In this document: positions 46,701 to 55,703 of the stretch, one piece after another | Layout: each line of letters opens with the position of its first letter | Numbering within the stretch: the stretch's first letter is position 1 | Assembly: GCF_001411495.1 (NCBI RefSeq) | Contig: NZ_CP012983.1 | Location: 682,001 to 746,000 of the forward strand | Length of the DNA stretch: 64,000 nt | Reading direction: 5' to 3' | DNA from: Burkholderia cepacia ATCC 25416 | GTDB taxonomy: Bacteria > Pseudomonadota > Gammaproteobacteria > Burkholderiales > Burkholderiaceae | Position numbers and translations under genes: made by a program | The notes under the pieces: generated by a model | Databases searched by the model: none | The model's input: the letters and a program-made list of their open reading frames with translations, nothing else | Told to the model about the DNA's origin: nothing

Positions 46701-48101
46701 GGCAATGCGGAAACGAACATCGCGGGCAACACGGCCGCGATCGCGGGGCTGCAGCAGGACGCGCTGCAGTTCGACCCGACGCTCGGTGCCTACAACGCGG
46801 CGCGCGGCGGTGCACCGACGAAGCTGACGAACGTGGCCGATGGCAACGTCGCCGCGGGCAGCACGGACGCGGTGAACGGCGGCCAGTTGTCGGGCGTGAA
46901 GTCGTCGCTCGAACAGCAGATCACGCAGGTGTCCAACCAGGCGGGCGAGGCCGTGAAGAACGTCGTCAAGTACGACGTCGACGCGAACGGCAACCGGCTG
47001 AATTCGGTATCGCTCATCGGCGGCGACCCGAATGCGGCCGTCGTGCTGAAGAACGTCGCCGCGGGCACCGCCGATACCGACGCGGTGAACGTCAAGCAGT
47101 TGAAGGGCGTGCAGTCGAGTCTCAACCAGCTCGGTGCGCTCGCGGTGCAGTACGACGACGCGTCGAAGAGCTCGATCACGCTCGGCGGCGCGGGCGGCAC
47201 GCGCATCACCAACGTGCAGGCCGGCACGCTCAGCGCAACCAGCACGGATGCAGTGAACGGCTCGCAGCTCTACGCGACCAACCAGCAGGTCGCGAAGAAC
47301 ACGACCGACATCACGAACCTGCAGGGGAACGTGAACAACATCGCGAACGGCAAGGCCGGCCTCGTGCAGCAGCAGGATCCGAACGGCGCGATCACGGTCG
47401 GGAAGGACACCGGCGGCACCAGCGTGAACTTCTCCGGCACGTCGGGCGATCGCGTGCTGACCGGTGTCGCGGCGGGCGTGAAGGACAACGACGCGGTCAA
47501 CATGGGCCAGTTCAACAACGCGCTGAAGAACGCGGCGGCCAACGACCAGATCCGCGCGGCGGCGACCGATGCGAACACGACGTGGATCACACGTGCCGAT
47601 GCGGGTTCGATCGGGTCGACGGCAACCGCAACCGGCAAGAACGCGGTGGCGGTCGGCCAGGGCTCCGTCGCCGATCGCGACAATTCGTTCTCGGTCGGTG
47701 CGAAGGGCAGCGAGCGCCAGGTCACGAACGTCGCGGCCGGCACGGCGCCGACCGACGCGGTGAACGTGCAGCAGCTGAACGACAACCTGTCGACCGCCAC
47801 GTCGCAGGCGAAGGGCTACACCGACCAGCGCATCGGCCAGGTGTACAACTCGTTCAACGACCTGAAGAAGGACATGTACGGCGGCGTGGCATCGGCAATG
47901 GCCGTGGCTGGCCTGCCGCAACCGACGGGCGCGGGCCGCTCGATGGTCTCGGCGGCGACGTCGAACTATCACGGCCAGCAGGGTTTCGCCGCCGGGTACT
48001 CGTACGTGACGGAAAGCAACCGCTGGGTCGTCAAGGCGTCGGTGACGGGCAACACGCGTTCGGACTTTGGCGCGGTGGTGGGCGCGGGTTACCAGTTCTG
48101 A
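43767..48101 (+). CDS. YadA-like trimeric autotransporter adhesin
   Basis: A 1444-residue trimeric autotransporter. Signal peptide 1-27 (…AGAAHA). The head (about 45-250) has YadA-type repeats of the SxAIGxxA form (GTSSIALGHSALASGDRSVA). The neck motif DTDAVNVxQL recurs many times, each followed by coiled-coil stalk. The membrane anchor is the last 80-100 residues (KKDMYGGVASAMAVAGLPQP; ending GAGYQF). It would form a trimeric fibre that binds host cells or matrix. An internal 720-bp tandem duplication lengthens the stalk. The start follows ACGGAG. A perfect GC hairpin lies after the stop. Confidence 0.95.
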   Translation: MKRKQISALAAAMFTGAGVLIAGAAHADNFVDRGNPDNALNGQCIDGTNPLCVSTKSGSYVAVSTANVTMGTNARAGTSGIAIGDQSNASSKGGTSSGGAIAIGVGSQALANSATAIGTVAVAQGNTSLAVGRQSAAVGDFSMALGNVADARGTSSIALGHSALASGDRSVAIGGANPTSSDGVSAGASYDAATQTRAGGTQSVAIGAGAQTNDNNQVAIGSGSVGASNGGTPVFGGTAAPVGGAVSFGAIGAERQLKNVAAGAADTDAVNVQQLKNVNGTLSTSIANVDARVTSVGNSLSTTISNVDQRVTSVGNSLSTSIVTATKNVVKYTDDSHAAIALDGSNGTTIGGVAAGVADTDAVNVGQLKGSVAPLQTSISTAASNITNLQSSVTDINTSLSTATTNIGNLQAADARNVKYDGQSGFDSVTFAGTNGTTLHNVAAGVADTDAVNVGQLNGGLSSLSTSVTNNLSTTLGNLSTSITNQIGDATKNAVQYDDDAHSGVTLGGKGAQSPVGLHNVADGVAASDAVNVGQLGKATDSLNQSITNVGNQVTTNTGNIAALQQDALLWNTNLGAYDASHGGNGPQRIGNVAAGVADTDAVNVGQLNGSIAPLQSSISTAASNITNLQSNVTGINASLSTATTNISNLQAADTRNVKYDGQSGFDSVTFAGTNGTTLHNVAAGVANTDAVNVGQLNGGLSSLSTSVTNNINTTLGNLSTSINNQIGNATKNAVQYDDDAHSGVTLGGKGAQSPVGLHNVADGTAASDAVNVGQLGKATDSLNQSITNVSNNVTTLGNQVTTNTGNIAALQQDALQWNANLGTYDASHGANGPQRIGNVAAGKNGTDAVNVDQLNAAIQDGTSQLDALAVKYDDASKKQVSLGAGNGGSPVRLTNVAEGNVAAGSTDAVNGAQLRRATDGTAAALGGGATANPDGSISAPDYKVGGGSFNNVGDALTNLDGRVLNNTTTLENHETRLGNAETNIAGNTAAIAGLQQDALQFDPTLGAYNAARGGAPTKLTNVADGNVAAGSTDAVNGGQLSGVKSSLEQQITQVSNQAGEAVKNVVKYDVDANGNRLNSVSLIGGDPNAAVVLKNVAAGTADTDAVNVKQLKGVQSSLNQLGALAVQYDDASKSSITLGGAGGTRITNVQAGTLSATSTDAVNGSQLYATNQQVAKNTTDITNLQGNVNNIANGKAGLVQQQDPNGAITVGKDTGGTSVNFSGTSGDRVLTGVAAGVKDNDAVNMGQFNNALKNAAANDQIRAAATDANTTWITRADAGSIGSTATATGKNAVAVGQGSVADRDNSFSVGAKGSERQVTNVAAGTAPTDAVNVQQLNDNLSTATSQAKGYTDQRIGQVYNSFNDLKKDMYGGVASAMAVAGLPQPTGAGRSMVSAATSNYHGQQGFAAGYSYVTESNRWVVKASVTGNTRSDFGAVVGAGYQF
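44841..46301 (+). repeat. 720-bp in-frame tandem duplication in the adhesin stalk
   Basis: The segments 44841-45560 and 45561-46301 are near-identical copies, in register with an offset of 720 bp at several checked points. The second copy carries 21 extra bp (7 residues, a partial internal repeat around 46140-46165). Most differences are silent. Confidence 0.85.
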
Positions 48102-48553
48102 CGTTGTCCGCGCAGTATCGATCGAACGGTGGTGTCGGGCAGCGGTCGTGATGCCCGGCACCGGCGGGAGATCCGTGGCCCGGGGTGTGTCTGTCGACCC
48201 CGGGCCATCGACGCTTGAGGCGTCGCGAAGAGCGGTATGGCTACGCCGGGCTCGTCCGGCAGGCGATGCCGTCGATGGATGATTTATTCGCCGATTGTGG
48301 AGATAATCGGCGCTGGCGCAATGCACTCCGCATTGAGCGTGTCCGAGCACGTCTTCCAGTCCTGTATTGGCGCCGACAACGACAAAATGAAAACGATGAA
48401 ACCCGAGGATGCTTCCCGCGCAACGCTTCGCGTTGCCGCGTCAGATTCGGCGGCACGCCTTCGCGGCGAGCGCCGCCATCGCGTCGGCTTTTCCGCCCGG
48501 TTACGGCGGCAGGTACCGCTGAGCGCCCGGACAATCCACGGGGGTAAAGGCAC
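48102..48553. other. Intergenic region after the adhesin, no gene seen
   Basis: 450 bp holding the hairpin at 48177-48206 and the promoter of the lipoprotein gene. Nothing else is recognised. Confidence 0.5.
48177..48206 (+). terminator. Perfect 10-bp hairpin after the adhesin gene
   Basis: GGCCCGGGGT (48177-48186) pairs fully with ACCCCGGGCC (48197-48206) over a 10-nt loop. No T-run follows, so it is terminator-like rather than a canonical intrinsic terminator. Confidence 0.5.
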
Positions 48554-49468
48554 ATGATCGGGAAGTTTGCATGGCTGTCCGTCGTTTCGCTTCTGGTCGC
48601 GGCATGCGGGGATCGTTCCGGTCAGGCCGATACCGCATCGAATGCGCAGCCGGCGGCCGCGTCGGCGACGCAGGCCGTTACCTCGCAGCGCGAAGGGCGC
48701 GACTCGCCTGTGCCGCCCAGGCCGGGCCAGGTGCTGGAGGGCATTTACCAGAAGGACGCGCATGGCGAGGCGACGATGGAGATCGCCAACGGAAGCCAGG
48801 CCACGTATTGGTACGGCCACGCGTTCGACCTGAACGGCGGCCACTACTTCACCGGCTTCGCGTACGAGACGCCGAACAAGTACGCCGAACAGGAGAACAC
48901 CGCCGAGCCGGCGCCCGATGCCAGGGTGACGATCACGGAGGCGACCTTCGAATGGATCACGGACGGTGGCGTGGCCGGCTGGAACATGGTCGAGTCGGAA
49001 CGCTCGATCGGCGAGTTTGGCCGCTACGAAAAGGCTGACACGATCGACGACAGGGAACCGGCCGTGAGCACGACCCTGCCGGACGGGCGGATCGTGCTGG
49101 CCGTGCCGACCTGGTACCTGGCTTCCGGTACCCGGATCAAGTCGTTTGGCATGTTCGTCTATCGGCGCACCGACGCGTCCAGCAATCCTGACGATACCGA
49201 CTGGACCTATGCCGGCAACGTATTTCGAGGCAACGACAGCGGCGCGGCATGCGATGCCGCGGGTACCGGCAACCGGATACCGTGCGTGGAAAGCTCGTCG
49301 ACGCTGACCTTCCTGCCGGCAGACGGCCGGGACTGGCCGCGCCTTCGCGTGGCGATGACCGGGACGGGCATCGACAACGCCGGCCGGAAAAAGACCGACG
49401 GCGCCGCGGATGTCGTCGAATACCGGTTCAATCCGAAGACGAAGGTTTACGAAGCGGTGAAGACGTAG
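48554..49468 (+). CDS. Hypothetical lipoprotein
   Basis: A 304-residue protein with a lipoprotein signal (lipobox VAAC at about 15-18). The mature part has no domain I recognise; it is acidic and rich in aromatic residues (QATYWYGHAFDLNGGHYFTG), with a Cys pair near the C-terminal third (GAACDAAGTGNRIPC), and may be beta-rich. It stands alone between the adhesin and the VOC protein. Confidence 0.75.
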   Translation: MIGKFAWLSVVSLLVAACGDRSGQADTASNAQPAAASATQAVTSQREGRDSPVPPRPGQVLEGIYQKDAHGEATMEIANGSQATYWYGHAFDLNGGHYFTGFAYETPNKYAEQENTAEPAPDARVTITEATFEWITDGGVAGWNMVESERSIGEFGRYEKADTIDDREPAVSTTLPDGRIVLAVPTWYLASGTRIKSFGMFVYRRTDASSNPDDTDWTYAGNVFRGNDSGAACDAAGTGNRIPCVESSSTLTFLPADGRDWPRLRVAMTGTGIDNAGRKKTDGAADVVEYRFNPKTKVYEAVKT

Positions 49469-49783
49469 GGCGGCATGGGGCGTGTCGCTTTCAACGATGG
49501 TTCCACCTGTCCAGAAAGAGGAGCCAATGGAGATGGCTCTCTCGAGAAACAAGGTGGGCGGCTGCCGGAAGTGACGTGGCTCAGCCAAATCACGGACAAA
49601 TGCGAATGGCGCGATCCGCAGCGCTCGCAACCGCGCCCCGATCCGCGATTTCTCGCGGGTTCGCGCGCTGTCGAGCCAGGCGGCGAATGCGAATTGTCGA
49701 ATGCGAGCCGCGGCTCGTATTCTGGGTGCGTCGGGCGGAACGGCATGGGGCCTCCGCCGATCGACGCATGACGGAGACTCGCA
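49469..49783. other. Intergenic region, no supported gene
   Basis: 315 bp between the lipoprotein and VOC genes. A 98-codon frame from ATG 49475 exists but shows no domain and has low-complexity, shadow-like composition, so it is not called. Confidence 0.4.
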
Positions 49784-50191
49784 ATGACTGCCATGACGCA
49801 AACCATGAAGCTCAATCACCTGAGCTTCCCCTCCGCCGACACACTGGCGACGGCCCGATTCTTCGAGCGGCATCTCGGCTTCACGATCGCGGGAAGCTGG
49901 GACAAATCCTGGATCCTCAAGCGCCCGGGCTTCGACGTAGTGATCGATCACGCCGGCGACGATGAGACCGCGTGGCCGACGAATTTCCACGTCGGGTTCG
50001 AACTGCCGAGCCTCGATGCCGTTCGCACGTTGTTCGAACGCTTCAGGGAAGAGGGCGTCGAGATGGTGACGGACGTCTTCAACAACGGGCGCGGTTCGCG
50101 CTTCTTCTGCCGCGCGCCGGGCGGCGTGATGTTCGAGCTGAACACGCGCGCGGATGCCGCGCCGGAATATCAAGGCACGTTCGACGACTGA
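49784..50191 (+). CDS. VOC family (glyoxalase/bleomycin-resistance fold) protein
   Basis: A 135-residue vicinal-oxygen-chelate protein. The metal His lies in LNHLSFPS and a Glu in GGVMFELNTR; FFERHLGFTIAG is the usual first-helix signature. Members are lyases, dioxygenases or antibiotic-binding proteins. An internal ATG seven codons in (49805) is an alternative start. No functional partner is adjacent. Confidence 0.85.
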   Translation: MTAMTQTMKLNHLSFPSADTLATARFFERHLGFTIAGSWDKSWILKRPGFDVVIDHAGDDETAWPTNFHVGFELPSLDAVRTLFERFREEGVEMVTDVFNNGRGSRFFCRAPGGVMFELNTRADAAPEYQGTFDD

Positions 50192-50428
50192 CGCCGGCAA
50201 GCGTCGTACCGCGTTCGGGTGCCGGCGCGGGCCGCCATTTCAATGACCGTGCAGGTCGGGAAGGCTGCGCATCTCCATCACGTGCAGATCGCCGCAGCGC
50301 GCGACATGGCCGTGCCGCACCACCCGCGATGCCGTCGCACCGGACTTCAACAGCAAGAAACGGAGTGTCTGCCTGCAAACGGTCGCCTACATTGCCGTGA
50401 CTGACCTCACTCACGGGATGTGAAGAAG

Positions 50429-51178
50429 ATGACCTTACTCGACGGGAAAGTCGCCATCGTCACCGGTGCCTCCACCGGAATCGGCCGGGCGATCGCACTG
50501 ATGTTCGCGGCGCATGGCGCGTCAATCGTATTGGGCGCGCGAAGTGAATCCACGTTGAATCAGGTGGCCAGCGAGATTCGTCGTCACGGCGGGCAGGCGT
50601 TCGCCTGCGCCGGCGACGTCTGTCACGTCGATACGCATCGAAGGCTCGTCGCGACGGCCCTGCGCGAGTTCGGCGGTCTCGACATCGCGATCAACAACGC
50701 GGGAACCGTCGGGCCGCTCAAACCGCTCGCGGACATCTCGCTCGACGATTGGCAGCACACGCTGTCTACCAATCTGACGGCCGCCTTCCTGGGCGCAAGC
50801 AACCAGATTCCCGCGATGCTCGAACGCGGAGGCGGCTCGATCGTCTTCACGTCCAGCTTCGTCGGAACCAGCGTCGGGCTACCCGGCATGTCCGCGTATG
50901 GTGCGTCCAAGGCCGGCTTGATGGGACTGGTGAAGGGCATCACCGCGGACTACGCGGCACGGGGGATTCGGGCAAACGCACTGTTGCCGGGCGGTGTGGA
51001 CACCGCGATGGGGGGAGACCCCGAGCAAAAGGAATGGGCGGCCGGGCTCCACGCGATGAAGCGCATCGCCCGCCCCGACGAGATCGCATCCGCGGCGCTG
51101 TTTCTGGCGAGCCCGATGGCCAGTTTCGTTACCGGCTCGGCCCTGTTCGCCGACGGAGGCAATGCGGCCGTGAAGTGA
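50429..51178 (+). CDS. SDR family oxidoreductase
   Basis: A 249-residue classical SDR: TGASTGIGRA cofactor motif near residues 14-23, NNAG at about 88, catalytic Ser in FTSSFVG and YGASK with Tyr/Lys near 155-159. ATG 50429 starts two residues before the first beta strand; GTG 50420 is an alternative. The substrate is unknown. Confidence 0.87.
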   Translation: MTLLDGKVAIVTGASTGIGRAIALMFAAHGASIVLGARSESTLNQVASEIRRHGGQAFACAGDVCHVDTHRRLVATALREFGGLDIAINNAGTVGPLKPLADISLDDWQHTLSTNLTAAFLGASNQIPAMLERGGGSIVFTSSFVGTSVGLPGMSAYGASKAGLMGLVKGITADYAARGIRANALLPGGVDTAMGGDPEQKEWAAGLHAMKRIARPDEIASAALFLASPMASFVTGSALFADGGNAAVK

Positions 51179-51212
51179 ATTCGCATCGCCGCAAACGCGC
51201 GTCGCGCCGCGC

Positions 51213-51743
51213 TCAACCGCCGGCGCGAACCAGCATGTCGATGACCGCGCGGGTGCGCGAAGGCCGGGTGACTTCCGTCCAGTGCAGATGCGCGTATTTC
51301 GGGTCGTCACGCAGGCCGGCGAACTTGACACGATTCCTGGCGAACGTGGTGTACGACCACAGCAGCACCGACTCTCGCGAAAATGCCATCCGCAGCGACT
51401 CGCGGTTGCCGTGAGAAAGTTCGGTGCGCATGAGCCCGCGGCTCAACGTGCGCCAGAGCACCCGGGAGAACACCGTCCGCCGCCCGAAGTTGAGCCAGAT
51501 CACGTGAGTGGCTCTCGACCAGAGCACGTCGCGCACGGCGCTGTAGTTCCCGTCGGCGACCCATCGGTCGCCGGCCGTCGCGGCCAGCACGGCGCGCTCG
51601 AACTGTTCCGGCGGCACGGCAGTCCAGTCGGGGCCCCAGTAGAGTCGATCCAGCTCGATGTACGGGCAGCCCGCTGCTGCCGCCAGTGCGCTGGAAAAGG
51701 TGGATTTCCCCGCTCCGCTGGTTCCGACGACGACGAAGCGCAT
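51213..51743 (-). CDS. P-loop NTPase, adenylate-kinase-like (topology modulation type)
   Basis: A 176-residue P-loop protein: VVVGTSGAGKSTFSSALA at 4-21, LDRLYWGPDWTAVPPEQF next, and VADGNYSAVRDVLWSRA. This is the pattern of small adenylate-kinase-like or 'topology modulation' proteins. Start ATG at 51743 is chosen because it precedes the first strand. The role in the cell is unknown. It is divergent from the mini-ORF and MFS gene. Confidence 0.8.
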   Translation of the reverse strand: MRFVVVGTSGAGKSTFSSALAAAAGCPYIELDRLYWGPDWTAVPPEQFERAVLAATAGDRWVADGNYSAVRDVLWSRATHVIWLNFGRRTVFSRVLWRTLSRGLMRTELSHGNRESLRMAFSRESVLLWSYTTFARNRVKFAGLRDDPKYAHLHWTEVTRPSRTRAVIDMLVRAGG

Positions 51744-52024
51744 GGGTTTGATCGCGGTTGAATGTTGAAGCCGGCTATTGTGCCTCATGCACGAAGCGGT
51801 CGCTCGACTGCGGTTCGTCATTGAATATCGGCCATGGCCCTGCTTGCCCCACCACACTTCCTGCATTGTCGGGGCGGGCGAAGCCGGGAGCCCCTCGCCG
51901 CTCCGCAACGGTCATTTGAATTCGGCGTCTACCATTCGTTTCCCGCACCTTTGTACAATCAGCCGCTTCAGTCCTGCCGCCCACTGCCGCGGCAAACCCC
52001 GAAAAAAATAACGTGAGAGAAACG
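51744..52024. other. Intergenic region upstream of mini-ORF and exporter
   Basis: 280 bp between divergent genes. It contains promoters and, near 51995-52012, an A-rich stretch just before the mini-ORF. No other feature was found. Confidence 0.4.
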
Positions 52025-52150
52025 ATGGCGACCGAACCCGGATTTCAGACGCGCATGTACGCGGATAGCGCCCGCGACGGGAGCCCGTCATGTGCGCCCG
52101 GATGGGTAACGACCGGGGGCGCGTCCCGATCGGATCGAGGGCTGGCATGA
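52025..52150 (+). CDS. 41-codon mini-ORF overlapping the MFS start (possible leader peptide)
   Basis: ATG at 52025 preceded by GTGAGAGAAACG, 41 codons starting MATEPGFQTRMYADSARDGS, and a TGA that overlaps the exporter's ATG as ATGA (52147-52150). This arrangement allows translational coupling. The peptide matches no family I know. It could be a leader, a remnant or chance. Confidence 0.4.
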   Translation: MATEPGFQTRMYADSARDGSPSCAPGWVTTGGASRSDRGLA

Positions 52151-53361
52151 GCGACAAACCCGTTCTTGCCGCCGGTGCGCCGTGCGAACCTGCGGCGTCG
52201 GCTGCTTCCCTGATGGCGCTGGCGTGCCTGGTCGTATTCATGGCCCAAATGGCGACGACGGTGTACTTGCCGTCGCTGCCTGTCGTCATGCGCGAGTTGA
52301 AGATGACGCAAGGCGGCGCCGAGTTATCCATCTCCGCCTATGTGATCGGTGCCGCGCTGCCGGTGCCATTCTGGGGCGCTGCCGCGGAACGCTGGGGCCG
52401 GCGCGGCCCGCTGCTGATTTCGCTGCTGCTGTTCATTGGCAGCAGCCTGCTGCTCGCCGGCTGCACGGTCGCACCGGCGCTGCTCGTGTTACGCGCCATC
52501 CAGGGCATCGGCGGCGGCGGCGCGGCGATCATCGCCCGAATCATTGTCCGCGACAACTGGCGCGGCGACGAACTGGCGCGACGCCTCTCCGTGTTGTCGA
52601 TCGCCTTCATCACGGCCCTGGGCGGCGGCCAGTTCATCGGCGGGCTCATCGGCCGATACAGTCATTGGCAAACGGGTTTCGTGCTGATGGCCGTCGTCGC
52701 CGCGCTGGCGATCGCGCTGTCGTACGCGTTGCCGTTGAAGGCGGGAAGCCGAGCCGCCAAACCGTCGGGCCTGGCCGGTACCTACTGGCTCCTGCTGCGG
52801 CGCCCGGGCTTCCTGTGGCCAGCCTGCGCGGGCGGATTGGGGTTCGCGACGACCGTCACCTTGCAGGAGGTGAGCCCGTTCGTGTTCCAGGAACATTTCA
52901 AGCTGGCCGTGACGAGCTTCGGCAGTATCGGCCTTCTGCTCGGCGTGGCCTATTTCAGCGGGGCGATGCTGGTCAACCGTCTCGTGAGACGGCATGGCGG
53001 CGCCCGGCTGATGCATGCCGGTGCCGCGTTGCTTGCGTTCGCAACCACGTTGATGCTGGTGTCGTGGCTGAGCGGCCTGCTGACCCATTTCACCGGCCTG
53101 TGGATCTTCATCGCGCTGTATTGCCTGGCGATCTTCGGCCAGGCGGTGCTGTTTCCGAACAGCATGGCGACCGCCGTCAGCGATGCGCATGAACATGGCG
53201 CGCATGCGATGGCCTTGTGCGGTTTCCTGCAGCAGGGACTGGCGGGCGTCGCCGCGACGGCTGCGGTGCTGCAGCACCATGGCGGCACGTGGACGCTCGC
53301 CGTATTCGTGCTGGGGGCGCTGACGTGGCTGGTGGTGCAGGTCAAGGTGCGGGGCAGGTAG
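52147..53361 (+). CDS. MFS multidrug exporter, Bcr/CflA family
   Basis: A 404-residue, 12-helix transporter. ALACLVVFMAQMATTVYLPS is the first helix with the DHA1 Bcr/CflA signature, and WGAAAERWGRRGPLLISLLL is motif A. GAGGG lies 5 bp before ATG 52147; an in-frame ATG at 52090 is less likely. It expels drugs or sulfonamides, or sugars in some relatives. A 41-codon ORF ends within its start codon. Confidence 0.85.
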   Translation: MSDKPVLAAGAPCEPAASAASLMALACLVVFMAQMATTVYLPSLPVVMRELKMTQGGAELSISAYVIGAALPVPFWGAAAERWGRRGPLLISLLLFIGSSLLLAGCTVAPALLVLRAIQGIGGGGAAIIARIIVRDNWRGDELARRLSVLSIAFITALGGGQFIGGLIGRYSHWQTGFVLMAVVAALAIALSYALPLKAGSRAAKPSGLAGTYWLLLRRPGFLWPACAGGLGFATTVTLQEVSPFVFQEHFKLAVTSFGSIGLLLGVAYFSGAMLVNRLVRRHGGARLMHAGAALLAFATTLMLVSWLSGLLTHFTGLWIFIALYCLAIFGQAVLFPNSMATAVSDAHEHGAHAMALCGFLQQGLAGVAATAAVLQHHGGTWTLAVFVLGALTWLVVQVKVRGR

Positions 53362-54005
53362 GCGGCCGACGTCGACGGACGGTTCATCGGCCGTATGCAT
53401 CTCTCGCGAAAACAGCGGCGTGCGGCCGCGCATTCGCGTCACGCTGCGCGGATAGGGCGATGCAAGAGGCAGTGTGACGCGCTCATGCTGCCGGCTGTGC
53501 CGCGCAGCTCAAACAAAAGATTCGTAAAAATCATGTTCTCGCGCATCGTTCGCGAGGCTTTTACTACGAATTAAAAGGCGGTGTCATCAAGGGCGAGAAT
53601 CGGAAGGCCATTAAAAATCCCGGCGGCGCGCCCGGAATGGCAATAATCAAAATCAATATTTAATAAAGCAAATGGCATCTGCCGCGCTACCTTGAGCTTC
53701 ACATCCTTCATCCCGCCCGACCCGCGCCACGCACGCCTTTCCCCAGTAACGACGGGCCCGGCACGCACATTCCGCCGATGCGGCGTTGCCGAAACCGGCA
53801 TCGCAGCCGACGAGATCATTTCAGATTTCTCACCAAATCATGACTCGATTAACATCGACGACAGAAAATATTAATCTGTCAGAAAATATCTTGTAATTAT
53901 AAAAATGACCTTCTAGCATCCCTCTGCAGTTCGTGACATGTCCTGGATCAAAGTCTGTACTTGATGCATTCCTCGAACATCACCCATACATAACCGGGGG
54001 ATTAC
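53362..54005. promoter_or_regulatory. zmpA upstream region with AT-rich repeats
   Basis: 645 bp. The 53500-53660 and 53800-53920 parts are AT-rich. GACAGA-N9-TCTGTC (53860-53880) is a perfect 6-bp inverted repeat, and CAGAAAATAT recurs directly at 53862-53871 and 53880-53889 (18-bp period), about 120-145 bp before the zmpA start. zmpA is known to be quorum-regulated in B. cenocepacia, but these repeats do not have the CTGT...ACAG polarity of a typical lux box. No gene was found in this gap. Confidence 0.4.
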
Positions 54006-55703
54006 ATGAAGAAACTGTCTCGCCTGCTGTCCATCACCGCGATTACCGTCGCGAGTCTCAGTGCTTTTGCCCAGGCCGGCGACCAGTCGGCCGCGGTCGA
54101 CAAGGCACTGCAACTGATCCAGCAGAACCCGTCCGCCTTCAGTCTGGCCGCTGGCGGCGCAGCACGCACGTTGAAGTTCGCAGGGCCGCAGGCGAGTGCG
54201 CCGACGGACGGCGATCAATTCGAGGTGCGCGACGTGATCGTCGATCCCGACGGCACCGAGCACGTGCGTTTCGACCGCTTCTACGCGGGCCTGCCCGTGA
54301 TCGGCGGTGACGTGGTCGTCCATTCGAGCAAGGGGCAGTTGAAGCAGGCGAGCGTCACCCAGCTCGCGCCGATCAATCTCGCCGGCACGATCGGCAAGGT
54401 CGGAAACCGCTCCGTGATACGCAACGCGCCCGACATCGGCAACGCCAGGGTCAAGCGCATCGCGACCGCGCGTTTCAAGTCGGACGTGCGCCGCGTCGAC
54501 GACGCGGAACTCGTGGTGTTCGCACGCGACGTCACGCCGACGCTGGCCTATGCAGTGCGCGTATACGGCAAGTCGAACGACGTGCACAGCGATGCGGTGC
54601 TGTACTACGTCGACGCACGCACGGGCGCCGTGCTCGATGCGCAGGACCTGATCAAGACCGCCGCCGCGACCGGCACCGGCCGCTCGCTGTACTACGGCAA
54701 CCTGACGCTGACCACCGACCAGACCGGCACGAACGCGTACCGGATGCTCGATCCGAATCGCGGCGGCGGCTCCGTGTACGACGGTCGCGGACTGATCGCG
54801 GAGGACGTCGAGCAGGCGACCGACCTGCCGATCTTCACGAGCAGCACGAACGTGTGGGGCAACAACGCGACCACCGACCGGCAGACCGTCGCCGCCGACA
54901 TCGATTACGGTCTGGCGTTAACTTGGGATTACTACAAGACGACGCACAACCGCAACGGCATCTTCAACGACGGGCGCGGCGTGAAGAGTTTCGCGCACGT
55001 GGTGTTCGACACCGGCAGCGGCACGACCGGCGCGAACGCGGCATGGATGCCGTCGCACATCATGGTGTACGGCGACGGCCAGCCGGGCACGAGCCTGCCG
55101 AAGCCGGTCGTGTCGGTCGACGTGGCCGGACACGAGATGAGCCACGGCGTGACCGAGGCCACGGCCAACCTGAACTATTCGGGCGACGCGGGTGGGCTGA
55201 ACGAAGCGACTTCCGACATTTTCGGCACGCTCGTCAAGTACTACGCGAACAACCCGAACGATCCCGGCAACTACGTGATCGGTGCGCGCGTGGTGAGCGG
55301 CGGCCTGCGCAAGATGTACAAGCAGGATCTCGATGGCAGGTCGTTCAGCTGTTACCCGTCCGGCGGATTCTCGTGGTCGAATCCGCGCCACGATCCGCAT
55401 TTCACGTCGGGTGTCGGCAACCGCCTTTTCTACCTGCTGGCGGAAGGCCCGACGGTGCCGTCGACCGATACCGGCCTGACGAAGGCGAAACTGGTCTGCA
55501 ACGGCGACACGACCTTCACCGGGTTGGGCCGCGAGAAAGCCGGCAAGATCTGGTACCGGACGCTGACCGTGTATCTGAACGCCAACTCCAGCTACCCGAA
55601 CGCGCGGCGTGCGTCGATCCAGGCGGCGAACGACCTGTACGGCGCGAATTCGGCCGAAAGCGCGACGGTCGCTCGTGCTTGGAGCGCGGTCGGGGTGAAT
55701 TGA
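54006..55703 (+). CDS. zmpA: Secreted zinc metalloprotease ZmpA (M4 thermolysin family)
   Basis: A 565-residue preproenzyme, the length known for B. cenocepacia ZmpA. Signal peptide 1-24 (…SAFAQA); FTP/PepSY-like propeptide to about 210; M4 catalytic domain after that. Zinc and catalytic residues are H376-E377-x-x-H380 (HEMSH), E400 in GGLNEATSD, and H465 in the HDPHFTSGVGN segment. The propeptide is removed by self-cleavage and the mature enzyme is secreted; it degrades host proteins such as collagen, immunoglobulins and antimicrobial peptides (family knowledge). RBS GGGGGA precedes the ATG. A strong hairpin lies downstream. Confidence 0.95.
   Translation: MKKLSRLLSITAITVASLSAFAQAGDQSAAVDKALQLIQQNPSAFSLAAGGAARTLKFAGPQASAPTDGDQFEVRDVIVDPDGTEHVRFDRFYAGLPVIGGDVVVHSSKGQLKQASVTQLAPINLAGTIGKVGNRSVIRNAPDIGNARVKRIATARFKSDVRRVDDAELVVFARDVTPTLAYAVRVYGKSNDVHSDAVLYYVDARTGAVLDAQDLIKTAAATGTGRSLYYGNLTLTTDQTGTNAYRMLDPNRGGGSVYDGRGLIAEDVEQATDLPIFTSSTNVWGNNATTDRQTVAADIDYGLALTWDYYKTTHNRNGIFNDGRGVKSFAHVVFDTGSGTTGANAAWMPSHIMVYGDGQPGTSLPKPVVSVDVAGHEMSHGVTEATANLNYSGDAGGLNEATSDIFGTLVKYYANNPNDPGNYVIGARVVSGGLRKMYKQDLDGRSFSCYPSGGFSWSNPRHDPHFTSGVGNRLFYLLAEGPTVPSTDTGLTKAKLVCNGDTTFTGLGREKAGKIWYRTLTVYLNANSSYPNARRASIQAANDLYGANSAESATVARAWSAVGVN

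Noticed and set aside
43599..48350. 1583-codon open frame on - strand
   Set aside because: Antisense to the trimeric autotransporter; its apparent repeats mirror the adhesin repeats.
50230..50390. Coding-like minus-strand stretch ending SLPDLHGH between VOC and SDR genes
   Set aside because: No start codon with a ribosome site and a stop just upstream; perhaps a gene tail, but too short to support.
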